This document shows, in pieces, positions 1-5,998 of a stretch of DNA of 12,386 nucleotides. The notes under the pieces are model-generated. The model worked only from the letters and a program-made list of their open reading frames with translations, ran no database searches and was not told where the DNA came from. The translations under genes were made by a program, and so were the position numbers. The stretch is taken from the NCBI GenBank assembly GCA_030640215.1, contig DAOWJU010000251.1:1-12386 (forward strand), given 5' to 3'. Source of the stretch: Desulfuromonadales bacterium (GTDB taxonomy: Bacteria > Desulfobacterota > Desulfuromonadia > Desulfuromonadales > BM103). Position 1 is the first letter of the stretch. The number at the start of each line of letters is the position of its first letter.

Positions 1-1284
1 CACCAGGGAGAGATCTTGCGCCTCATCGACCAGGACATGCTCGTACCAGCCGAGTGCATCGGCAATCTCCAGCCCCGGTTTACGCAGTTGGGCCAGGTGG
101 ATCAACACCCCGGCATCATCAAAGGCGATTTCATTGCTCGCCCCGGCCAGTAGCCTTTGCCCCTGCCTGAGCAGCTTATCAATGTGCGGTGAGTTACCAA
201 GATGGCGGCGCCATAATACCGAATCGGCATAAAAGGCACCAAGGTCGGCGAGCAGCGAGCCCTGGCTGTCGGTGGCGACATACTCGAGCAGGGCAGCGTA
301 GATGACTGAGCTTTTTTTGAGAACAGTGAGCCCCCCACCCTGCGCGCTAAAGGCAACAGTAATCCCCAACGAGCGCATGGCCTTGACCGCCCAGGAATGA
401 AAGGTCTCGACCGGCAGCTGATTGGTCAGAAGGTCGACCGAGGTCTTTTTGACGTAGTTGCGCAGCGACTTGTTGAACATCACCACCAGGCAGCGTTGGG
501 GACGAAAACGTTCCGGCTGGTTGAAGATCAGGTATGAAAGCCGGTGCAGGGCGACCGTGGTTTTGCCACAGCCGGCGCCACCAGTCAGGTAGAGACAACC
601 GTCACTGTTGCGGGTAATCAGGCCGAACTGTTCACGCGAAATCAGGGAGACGATATCGACCATGCGGTGATCGCCGCTGGCTTCCTTTTTATGCACACTT
701 GAGTTCTGCTGTTCCGGCTCACCCCAGAGGCCGTTTTGTTTTTCGAAGCTGCCGCTATCACTTTTGAGGGAGTGCAGTTCACGCCTTGATATACCGTAGA
801 CAATTTTCTTTTCGATCGTGCCGCTGCGTTCCCGGTCGCCGATATCGTCTTCGTACTCCTCGCCCTCATCCCATTCGTAATAGAGCGTGGAGACTTGGGC
901 TTTGCGCCAGTCAGTGACCACAACCCGGTTGCCATCCATCAGGGTCTGCTTGCCAAACAGGATATGTTTGCGTCCAATCGCGGGATCGTCGTCGCAGATA
1001 GCGATACCTGCCAAATAGGGAGTTGTCGTCTGCTCAAAGGGGGGCAGGTATCTGTACGGATCGTACAGGGACAAGCGTTCGATCTCAGTGGTCAGCCGGT
1101 CTATTTCACGGGGATCGTTGGCGTTGATGCGATCTGCCCTTAAGACGCGGATTTTTTGATCATGACCACGCAACTTCTCCTTGCGGTCTTGGTTGTAGCG
1201 ATCTGCCGCCTGGCAGATTTCTGCAAGGCGCTGCTCTTCTGCGGAGATATAGTCTGCTATTGTGGGATCAAGGGTGTCGTGCAT
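1..1284 (-). CDS. HelD-like superfamily 1 (UvrD/Rep-type) helicase/ATPase, 3' end outside the window
   Basis: The visible part is 428 residues and stays open to the window edge. Residues 1-80 are charged and probably helical or coiled coil (many K, R, E, D). Residues 90-175 carry the block typical of HelD proteins, including 'LMDGNRVVVTDWRKAQVSTL' and 'YYE'. The Walker A motif GGAGCGKT is at 235-242, followed by 'VALHRLSYLI', again HelD-like, and the Walker B motif VDEAQD is at 419-424. HelD-type proteins are ATPases that remove or recycle stalled RNA polymerase in Gram-positive bacteria; the role of Gram-negative relatives is less clear, and a DNA helicase role is possible. The ATG at 1284 is chosen because an in-frame stop lies 13 codons upstream with no other ATG, GTG or TTG between; the ribosome binding site is weak (GAG). 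It is separated from higBA upstream by a terminator, so it probably has its own promoter. Confidence 0.85.
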   Translation of the reverse strand, partial: MHDTLDPTIADYISAEEQRLAEICQAADRYNQDRKEKLRGHDQKIRVLRADRINANDPREIDRLTTEIERLSLYDPYRYLPPFEQTTTPYLAGIAICDDDPAIGRKHILFGKQTLMDGNRVVVTDWRKAQVSTLYYEWDEGEEYEDDIGDRERSGTIEKKIVYGISRRELHSLKSDSGSFEKQNGLWGEPEQQNSSVHKKEASGDHRMVDIVSLISREQFGLITRNSDGCLYLTGGAGCGKTTVALHRLSYLIFNQPERFRPQRCLVVMFNKSLRNYVKKTSVDLLTNQLPVETFHSWAVKAMRSLGITVAFSAQGGGLTVLKKSSVIYAALLEYVATDSQGSLLADLGAFYADSVLWRRHLGNSPHIDKLLRQGQRLLAGASNEIAFDDAGVLIHLAQLRKPGLEIADALGWYEHVLVDEAQDLSLV

Positions 1285-1345
1285 GCGGTTCTCGACGAGC
1301 TTAAGTCTGAAACAGTGAAGTTAACGGCCGCGAACGAGCGCTGGC

Positions 1346-1374
1346 AAAAAAAGAGACGGCAGAGTAGCCGTTTC
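1346..1374 (-). terminator. Rho-independent terminator after higBA
   Basis: Read on the minus strand, GAAACGGC (1374-1367) pairs with GCCGTCTC (1360-1353) around a 6-nt loop with one mismatch, followed by seven T (1352-1346). It lies about 100 bases after the antitoxin stop and about 60 bases before the HelD-like start, so it would separate the two transcripts. The rest of 1285-1470 holds no gene that I can see. Confidence 0.7.
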
Positions 1375-1470
1375 GGGGCGGAACATCAAGCCCTTGTTGG
1401 AGTTCGGGGTGGCACCCAAGATAATCAACAAACTAAATGACCCATGTTATTCCTATGAACACATCTCTAC

Positions 1471-1785
1471 CTAAAAAAACAATTCAGGACTAACATGAAA
1501 ACGATCTGACAATTTCCTGATGTGATCCTTCGTTAAGCTTCTATTGCCATTAATAATTTGCGAAACAAGTGACTTTGAGCCGATCTCATCTTTTAGATCA
1601 GCATAGGCCAAATTGTTCTGATTCATTATGACGCGAAGAGTTGAAATAGCAGGATCGAGAGCATCGGCAGCCCTTTCGAATTCAACAACCTCTTCAAAGC
1701 TGTTCTCGTACCTTTCGATTGAAGCAGCGATCAGGTTGATCAAATGCAGGATTGGATTCTCCGCCGTATCCTCAGAGGTGGTCAT
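1471..1785 (-). CDS. higA: HigA-type antitoxin, C-terminal part with the HTH domain (104-aa frame after an amber stop)
   Basis: This frame encodes the C-terminal part of a HigA antitoxin. It aligns by eye with E. coli HigA (YgjM) from 'ENPLLDLV' to the end. The DNA-binding XRE-type helix-turn-helix covers about residues 50-104, with 'LRVIMNQNNLAYADLKDEIG', 'SKSLVSQIINGNRSLT' and 'HIRKLSDRFHVSPELFF'. HigA normally neutralises HigB and represses its own operon. The ATG at 1785 is only the first ATG after the stop at 1801-1803; in HigA relatives the protein starts about 43 codons earlier, at 1914, in the same frame. No good ribosome binding site precedes ATG 1785, so the fragment would be made by reinitiation 15 bases after the amber codon, or not at all. 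The HTH looks intact, so operator binding may survive. Confidence 0.75.
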   Translation of the reverse strand: MTTSEDTAENPILHLINLIAASIERYENSFEEVVEFERAADALDPAISTLRVIMNQNNLAYADLKDEIGSKSLVSQIINGNRSLTKDHIRKLSDRFHVSPELFF

Positions 1786-1800
1786 CAGGTGTTCAACCAG

Positions 1801-1914
1801 CTAAAGAGAACGTTCGTAATCCTCTTTAGATTTAATATCAATGAATTGGCTTGCTTGATCATAGAACGAGAAGAAAGAGTTGGTCAGCTTTTTGGCTTCA
1901 GCTGTATTGGTCAT
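1801..1914 (-). pseudogene. higA: N-terminal part of higA, ended by an in-frame TAG
   Basis: From ATG 1914, whose A is the last base of the higB TAA stop (TAATG), the frame gives 37 residues ending 'KSKEDYERSL', then TAG (1801-1803). It continues in the same frame as 'LVEHLMTTSEDTAENPILHL'. E. coli HigA reads 'EEQYTQALELVDHLLLNDPENPLLDL' split over the same place (recalled: YTQALELVDHLL), so the amber codon sits where family members have glutamate and would come from one base change (GAG to TAG). Without the stop the protein would be 147 aa, close to the family length of about 140. The 1-base overlap with higB is the normal coupling of the operon, so 1914 is the ancestral start. The options are a nonsense pseudogene, readthrough, reinitiation at 1785 or a sequencing error. 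Confidence 0.75.
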
Positions 1915-2225
1915 TACAATTCTCCCTTCCTGTACTTGTCGCAAAGCTTGTCATATTCTTTGTGAGTGACTATGTGCCGAACGAATAACTTCTGACCATC
2001 AAAGTAAATCACTGCCAGAATCCTTAAATTATTGCCTCCAACATCAATCACATAGCCGTGGTTCAGATATTTGAAATTGTCCAGTGAAGGGAAGAGAGCC
2101 TTCAATTCCTCTGGAGTTTTGAACTTCCCTGACTTTAGTAGCCGATATATTTCCAGCAAAGTTTTACGATCTTGTGGAAATTTTCGAGCTGCCTCCATAA
2201 ATGCCAATTTGGCAATAACATGCAT
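1914..2225 (-). CDS. higB: HigB toxin, RelE-superfamily mRNA interferase
   Basis: The 103-aa product matches E. coli HigB (YgjN) along its whole length by recall: 'MHVIAKLAFMEAARKFPQ', 'LKALFPSLDNFKYL', 'VIDVGGNNLRILAVIYF' and 'HIVTHKEYDKL'. HigB toxins of this type cut mRNA on the translating ribosome and are held inactive by HigA. The ATG at 2225 is preferred: GGAGG of a strong GGAGGGG (2237-2231) lies seven bases upstream, and E. coli HigB also starts MH. A GTG at 2231 in the same frame overlaps that ribosome binding site and is less likely. The toxin-first order with a TAATG overlap to the antitoxin is the hig arrangement. The segment is visibly more AT-rich than its neighbours, which fits horizontal acquisition. 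The frame is undamaged, although its antitoxin is interrupted. Confidence 0.88.
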   Translation of the reverse strand: MHVIAKLAFMEAARKFPQDRKTLLEIYRLLKSGKFKTPEELKALFPSLDNFKYLNHGYVIDVGGNNLRILAVIYFDGQKLFVRHIVTHKEYDKLCDKYRKGEL

Positions 2226-2237
2226 ACACACCCCTCC

Positions 2238-2254
2238 GTTTACATTTTGTAAAC
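2238..2254. promoter_or_regulatory. Putative HigA operator 1 (17-bp palindrome)
   Basis: Perfect 6-5-6 palindrome GTTTAC-ATTTT-GTAAAC. It abuts the higB ribosome binding site (2231-2237) and overlaps the candidate -10 box. An identical pair of arms recurs at 2274-2290. A dimeric HTH antitoxin would be expected to bind such a site; which protein binds is inferred from position. Confidence 0.65.
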
Positions 2255-2281
2255 ATTAACACGCATTACAAGGGTTTACAA
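2253..2281 (-). promoter_or_regulatory. Candidate sigma70 promoter of higBA
   Basis: On the minus strand TTGTAA (2281-2276) and TAATGT (2258-2253) are 17 bases apart. The -35 box lies inside operator 2 and the -10 box touches operator 1, the layout expected for autorepression. The -10 match is only moderate. Confidence 0.35.
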
Positions 2282-2290
2282 TAAGTAAAC
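2274..2290. promoter_or_regulatory. Putative HigA operator 2 (second copy of the 17-bp palindrome)
   Basis: GTTTAC-AATAA-GTAAAC has the same arms and the same 5-bp spacer length as the site at 2238-2254, with centres 36 bp apart. Two spaced dimer sites suggest cooperative repression. The site lies between higB and the divergent ATP-grasp gene, about 140 bp before the latter's start. Confidence 0.6.
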
Positions 2291-2302
2291 ACCAGAAAAT
2301 TA

Positions 2303-2349
2303 ACGGGAAAAGGAGTCTGGGGTCAGGTTTGCCGGCAAAAGTTTCCCGT
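2303..2349. repeat. REP-like nested inverted repeat
   Basis: Outer arms ACGGGAAA (2303-2310) and TTTCCCGT (2342-2349) enclose a perfect 12-bp palindrome TTTGCCGGCAAA (2328-2339) and the string GGGGTCAGG. Such strings are common in REP-type intergenic repeats tied to REP-associated transposases, but no transposase is present here. It lies between the higBA control region and the ATP-grasp gene. Copy number elsewhere in the genome is unknown. Confidence 0.5.
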
Positions 2350-2374
2350 AAAAGCATCTTTGTCCAGGTCGGCC

Positions 2375-2402
2375 TTGACCCTTGCCATCAGCAGGATAGA
2401 GT
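2375..2402 (+). promoter_or_regulatory. Candidate promoter of the ATP-grasp/hydrolase operon
   Basis: TTGACC (2375-2380) and TAGAGT (2397-2402) are 16 bp apart, 26 bp before the ATG at 2429. It is the best match in the upstream gap, but such matches arise by chance. Confidence 0.3.
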
Positions 2403-2428
2403 TAAGAAGAGTCAGACAGGAGTCGCCG

Positions 2429-3730
2429 ATGAAGAAAAATATCTTTGTCCTTGCCCTAGATGATTTTACAAAAGCTCTTTTCGGCACAATTCGCCAAGCA
2501 GACCACTATTGCTACCACGCCCTGCTCCCGCCGGAAAAGATCATCTCGGCCGCCAACTATTCGATGCCTGAGTTACTGGCAGAAGCATGTCACAGACTTG
2601 AAAACTTCAACGGTACCATTGACGCCATAGTCTCTTACTGGGATTTTCCGGCCACCCTCATGCTGCCAACCCTGCGTCATGCCGCCGGACTTTCGACGAC
2701 ATCCACCGAGAGCATTTTGCGCTGTGAGCACAAGTACTGGAGTCGCCTGATCCAGCACGAGGTGGTCCCTGAGCTGATTCCCGGGTTTACCGCCTTCAAT
2801 CCCTTCGCCGACAACCCCCTGTCGCAAATCGACCTCGATTTTCCGTTCTGGATCAAACCGGTCAAGGCCCATTCGTCAATCCTTGGTTTTCACATCGACA
2901 ACGAAGCTGATTTCTCTGCTGCGATCCCGCAAATAAAAGAACGCATAGGACGCTTTTCCGATCCGTTCAACTTTCTCTTCGAGCGTGCCGATGTCCCTCC
3001 GGAAATCGCCGCGATCAACGGCAACTATTGCCTGGCTGAAGAAATCATCAGCGCAGAAAACCAGTGCACCCTGGAAGGATATGTCTACAACGGCGAGCCC
3101 AGGATCTACGGTGTGGTCGACTCGCTGCGCGAAGAAAACCCATCAAGTTTCAGCCGCTACCATTACCCCTCGCGACTGCCAGCCGAAATCCGGCAACAGA
3201 TGAGCGAAGTTGCCATCCGCGTCATACGCCGCACCGGTCTTAACAACGAACCGTTTAATATCGAATTCTTCCACGATCCAGCAACCGGACGCATCACATT
3301 GCTCGAGATCAACCCGCGCATCTCCAAGTCGCACTGTCCGCTCTTTTTCCTCGTTGATGGCGCTTCGCATCAGGAAGTCATGGTGGAGGTTGCCCTTGGC
3401 ATCCAACCCGAATATCCATCTAAACAAGGAACTTATCCCATGGCCACCAAGTTCATGGTCCGCCGCTATTGCGGGGATGCGATGGTACGGCGCGTGCCCA
3501 ACCGTGCAGAGATCGATACCCTGCAACGTGAGGTCGATGGCGTCTTCGTCATGGTCTGGGCGCACGAGGGGGCTCGGCTGTCCGACTTTGCCGATACCGA
3601 CAGCTACAGCTTCGAGTATGCCAATATCTTTGTCGGCGGAGGGAGCGAAGAGGAGCTTTTGGAGAAGTATCATGCCTGCATGCGGAGGCTCCTTTTCGAA
3701 TTCGAGCCCGTGGCCGCTCAGGAGATTTAG
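2429..3730 (+). CDS. ATP-grasp domain protein (carboxylate-amine ligase-like), substrate unknown
   Basis: The 433-aa protein has the ATP-grasp layout: an N-terminal pre-ATP-grasp part (1-100), an ATP-binding part with 'FPFWIKPVKAHSS' (138-150, with K143 and K146 as likely nucleotide-binding lysines), 'AEEIIS' (203-208), and the Mg-binding end with 'FNIEFF' (276-281, E279) and 'LLEINPRISKSH' (291-302, E293 and N295). ATP-grasp enzymes join a carboxylate to an amine, thiol or other nucleophile through an acyl phosphate. Relatives are often labelled biotin carboxylase-like, but no biotin carrier gene is near, so an amide or peptide ligase is more likely. The ATG at 2429 is chosen for AGGAG (2418-2422) six bases upstream; an in-frame start at 2360 would only add an Arg-rich stretch. 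No signal peptide or membrane segment is seen, so it is probably cytoplasmic. The stop abuts the next gene's ATG. Confidence 0.85.
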   Translation: MKKNIFVLALDDFTKALFGTIRQADHYCYHALLPPEKIISAANYSMPELLAEACHRLENFNGTIDAIVSYWDFPATLMLPTLRHAAGLSTTSTESILRCEHKYWSRLIQHEVVPELIPGFTAFNPFADNPLSQIDLDFPFWIKPVKAHSSILGFHIDNEADFSAAIPQIKERIGRFSDPFNFLFERADVPPEIAAINGNYCLAEEIISAENQCTLEGYVYNGEPRIYGVVDSLREENPSSFSRYHYPSRLPAEIRQQMSEVAIRVIRRTGLNNEPFNIEFFHDPATGRITLLEINPRISKSHCPLFFLVDGASHQEVMVEVALGIQPEYPSKQGTYPMATKFMVRRYCGDAMVRRVPNRAEIDTLQREVDGVFVMVWAHEGARLSDFADTDSYSFEYANIFVGGGSEEELLEKYHACMRRLLFEFEPVAAQEI

Positions 3731-5749
3731 ATGAAACACATCGAGTTATTCCCATGCGAAGTCAAAACCATCGAAAATATCCGGATCCCAATGTCAGACG
3801 GCGTCCATCTGGCCGCTCGGCTCTGGTTGCCTGAAGGCTGTTTGCACGAACCTGTTCCAGCAATTTTTGAGTACATTCCTTACCGTAAACGCGACTTCAC
3901 CCGCCATCGCGACACCGGCCATCATCACTATTACGCCGGACACGGTTACGCGTCCATGCGCGTTGACCTGCGCGGCAGCGGCGATTCCGAAGGCCTGTTG
4001 ACCGATGAATATCTGGAACAGGAGCTGGCCGATGGTGAAGTAGTCTTAAGTTGGTTGGCGGCTCAACCCTGGTGCAACGGCAAGGTCGGCATCATCGGTA
4101 TCTCCTGGGGAGGCTTCAACGGCTTGCAATTAGCAGCCCGTCAACCGCCGGAGCTGCAGGCGGTGATCAGTGTCGCCTCCACTGATGACCGCTATGCCGA
4201 CGATGTGCACTACATGGGCGGCTGCCTGCTCGGCGATAATCTGTCGTGGGCCAGCGTCATGTTCGCCTACAATTCGATGCCGCCCGACCCGGAGATTGTT
4301 GGCGATGCCTGGCGCGACATGTGGTTCGAACGACTCGAAAAAAGCGGCCTCTGGCTCGACACCTGGCTGCGTCACCAGCAACGCGATGACTATTGGAAAC
4401 ATGGCTCAGTCTGTGAGGACCACAGCGCCATCAAGACCCCGGTGATGACCGTTAGCGGTTGGGCCGACGGCTACACCAATGCCGTCTTTCGTCTGCTTGA
4501 ACACCTTGACTGCCCACGTCTCGGTCTGGTCGGTCCATGGAGTCATCGTTATCCACACGATGGCATTCCCGGCCCCGCAATCGGCTTTCTGCAAGAGGTC
4601 GTACGCTGGTGGGATTACTGGCTCAAAGGTGAAGAGAACGGCATCATGGATGAACCGATGTTACGCGCTTACATGCTCGACAGTGTGCCACCGACGACCA
4701 GTTACGCGACCCGTCCGGGACGTTGGGTAGCAGAGCAAAACTGGCCAACAGCTAACATTACACCAAAACCTTTCACACTCGGCTGGCACGGCATCATTCC
4801 TGGTTTCGGCCATGCCCCCGAAGTGATCAAAACCATTCGCTCGCCCCTGAGTGTTGGTCTGTTCGCCGGCAAATGGTGTTCCTACAGCGCGACACCGGAC
4901 CTGCCCCACGACCAACGTCAGGAAGACGGTGGCGCGCTGGTCTTCGACAGTGAGCCACTGGAAGAAACCATGGAGATCCTCGGCCAACCTCTGGTCGAGT
5001 TGGTTCTTACTGCGGATCAGCCGGTCGCCATGGTCGCAGTCCGCCTGGCAGACATCGCGCCCGACGACAAGGCGACGCGGGTCACCTACGGCATCCTCAA
5101 CCTGTGCCATCGGCAGAGTCATGAGCACCCTGAAGCACTCCAACCGGGGCAACAATACCGGGTCCAGGTTAAACTCAACGACATCGCCCAGACCTTCCCG
5201 GCCGAGCATCGCTTCCGGATTGCCATATCAACCTCTTACTGGCCGCTGGCCTGGCCGCCGCCACGTCCCGTCTGCCTCCATATCCTGACCGGGGCCAGTC
5301 AGCTGATCATGCCGGTTCGTGCCGTCAACCATAACGAGCAGGTTAAACCATTCGGGGCACCGGAATCGGCGTTCGTTCCGCCAACCAGACAGCTAGGTAC
5401 GACAGATCGTAACTGGAGGGTTATCCGCGATCTCGAACACGACATTTCTACCTTGGAGGTCGTCAAAGACGAAGCGGTGGTGCAGATTAAGGAGATCGAT
5501 CTCGAGATGGAAAAGTACGTCCTGGAACGCTACACTTTCCAGGGCGACGATTTTGATTCGGTCTGCGGTGAAGTCATCAGCAAGCGTGGTCTCCGACGGG
5601 GTGATTGGCACGTCAGGACCGTGACGCGCACAGTGATGCAATCAGATGCAGAGAACTTTTACTTGCGCGCTGACCTTGATGCCTACGAAGCAGGATTCCG
5701 CGTCTACTGCCAAAGTTGGGAGAAAACCATCCCGCGCAAATTTGTTTAG
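3731..5749 (+). CDS. CocE/NonD family hydrolase (X-Pro dipeptidyl-peptidase S15 type)
   Basis: The 672-aa alpha/beta hydrolase has the S15/CocE features in order: 'RIPMSDGVHLAARLWLP' (18-34), 'MRVDLRGSGDSEG' (76-88), the nucleophile elbow GISWGG with S125, 'SGWADGYTNA' with D246, and 'GPWSHRYPHD' with H272. These match the cocaine esterase triad by position. A beta-sandwich domain of the PepX C-terminal type follows from about 340 to 560. The last 110 residues go beyond the usual CocE length and are not recognised. Members hydrolyse amide or ester bonds of small acyl substrates. There is no signal peptide. AGGAG (3720-3724) lies inside the preceding gene, six bases before this ATG, and TAG and ATG abut, so translation is coupled. 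The pairing suggests that the hydrolase acts on the ligase product or on a related compound; this is inference. Confidence 0.88.
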   Translation: MKHIELFPCEVKTIENIRIPMSDGVHLAARLWLPEGCLHEPVPAIFEYIPYRKRDFTRHRDTGHHHYYAGHGYASMRVDLRGSGDSEGLLTDEYLEQELADGEVVLSWLAAQPWCNGKVGIIGISWGGFNGLQLAARQPPELQAVISVASTDDRYADDVHYMGGCLLGDNLSWASVMFAYNSMPPDPEIVGDAWRDMWFERLEKSGLWLDTWLRHQQRDDYWKHGSVCEDHSAIKTPVMTVSGWADGYTNAVFRLLEHLDCPRLGLVGPWSHRYPHDGIPGPAIGFLQEVVRWWDYWLKGEENGIMDEPMLRAYMLDSVPPTTSYATRPGRWVAEQNWPTANITPKPFTLGWHGIIPGFGHAPEVIKTIRSPLSVGLFAGKWCSYSATPDLPHDQRQEDGGALVFDSEPLEETMEILGQPLVELVLTADQPVAMVAVRLADIAPDDKATRVTYGILNLCHRQSHEHPEALQPGQQYRVQVKLNDIAQTFPAEHRFRIAISTSYWPLAWPPPRPVCLHILTGASQLIMPVRAVNHNEQVKPFGAPESAFVPPTRQLGTTDRNWRVIRDLEHDISTLEVVKDEAVVQIKEIDLEMEKYVLERYTFQGDDFDSVCGEVISKRGLRRGDWHVRTVTRTVMQSDAENFYLRADLDAYEAGFRVYCQSWEKTIPRKFV

Positions 5750-5755
5750 AAGCGG

Positions 5756-5817
5756 CACAGGGACAGGATTTGATCTTTTCTGGAGCATTCCCGTTGACAC
5801 TTACCCGTCCCTGTCAC
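5756..5817. repeat. REP-like inverted repeat after the hydrolase gene
   Basis: Perfect arms ACAGGGAC (5757-5764) and GTCCCTGT (5807-5814) are separated by 42 bases, starting eight bases after the hydrolase stop. The 'GTGACAGGGAC' style of end resembles dispersed REP-type elements. It has no T tract and is not a clear terminator. Confidence 0.5.
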
Positions 5818-5849
5818 TAGCCCATAAATCCCGGTCCAAACCTTTCTCA

Positions 5850-5881
5850 CGCGAAGCCGCGAAATCGCGAAATCGCAAAAT
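5850..5881. repeat. 8-bp tandem repeat, four copies
   Basis: Four consecutive 8-mers: CGCGAAGC, CGCGAAAT, CGCGAAAT, CGCAAAAT. The two middle copies are identical and the outer ones differ by one or two bases. It lies in the gap between two convergent genes and is probably a hypervariable spacer tract. Confidence 0.7.
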
Positions 5882-5907
5882 TAAATCTTGAAGCCCTAAT
5901 CCTGAGA

Positions 5908-5949
5908 CAAAATAAAAAAGGCGGAGCCAGAATAAAATTTCGGCCCCGC
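5908..5949 (-). terminator. Rho-independent terminator after guaA (possibly bidirectional)
   Basis: On the minus strand GCGGGGCC (5949-5942) pairs with GGCTCCGC (5928-5921), with one G-T pair, around a 13-nt loop, followed by CTTTTTTATTTT. This is a strong terminator 50 bases past the guaA stop. Read on the plus strand it may also stop transcripts from the convergent hydrolase operon, though the T run there is poor. Confidence 0.85.
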
Positions 5950-5967
5950 TCGTTTATCAGCTTTTCT

Positions 5968-5995
5968 CGTCACGCGTCCCGCGTCACACGTTACA
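5968..5995. repeat. Imperfect 7-bp tandem repeat, four copies
   Basis: Four 7-mers in a row: CGTCACG, CGTCCCG, CGTCACA, CGTTACA. They fill the space between the guaA stop codon and its terminator, so they would lie in the 3' untranslated region. Confidence 0.55.
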
Positions 5996-5998
5996 GCT

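Noticed and set aside
1801..1803. Pyrrolysine or programmed readthrough at the higA TAG
   Set aside because: No pyl genes or readthrough context are visible and the family residue is Glu; a nonsense change is simpler, though not excluded.
1..2231. HelD-like ATPase plus higBA as one defence island
   Set aside because: A terminator separates them, no nuclease or other defence effector is present, and the HelD-like gene has a plausible housekeeping role.
3143..3739. 198-aa open frame on the minus strand
   Set aside because: It is antisense to the ATP-grasp gene, whose motifs are intact in the plus frame.
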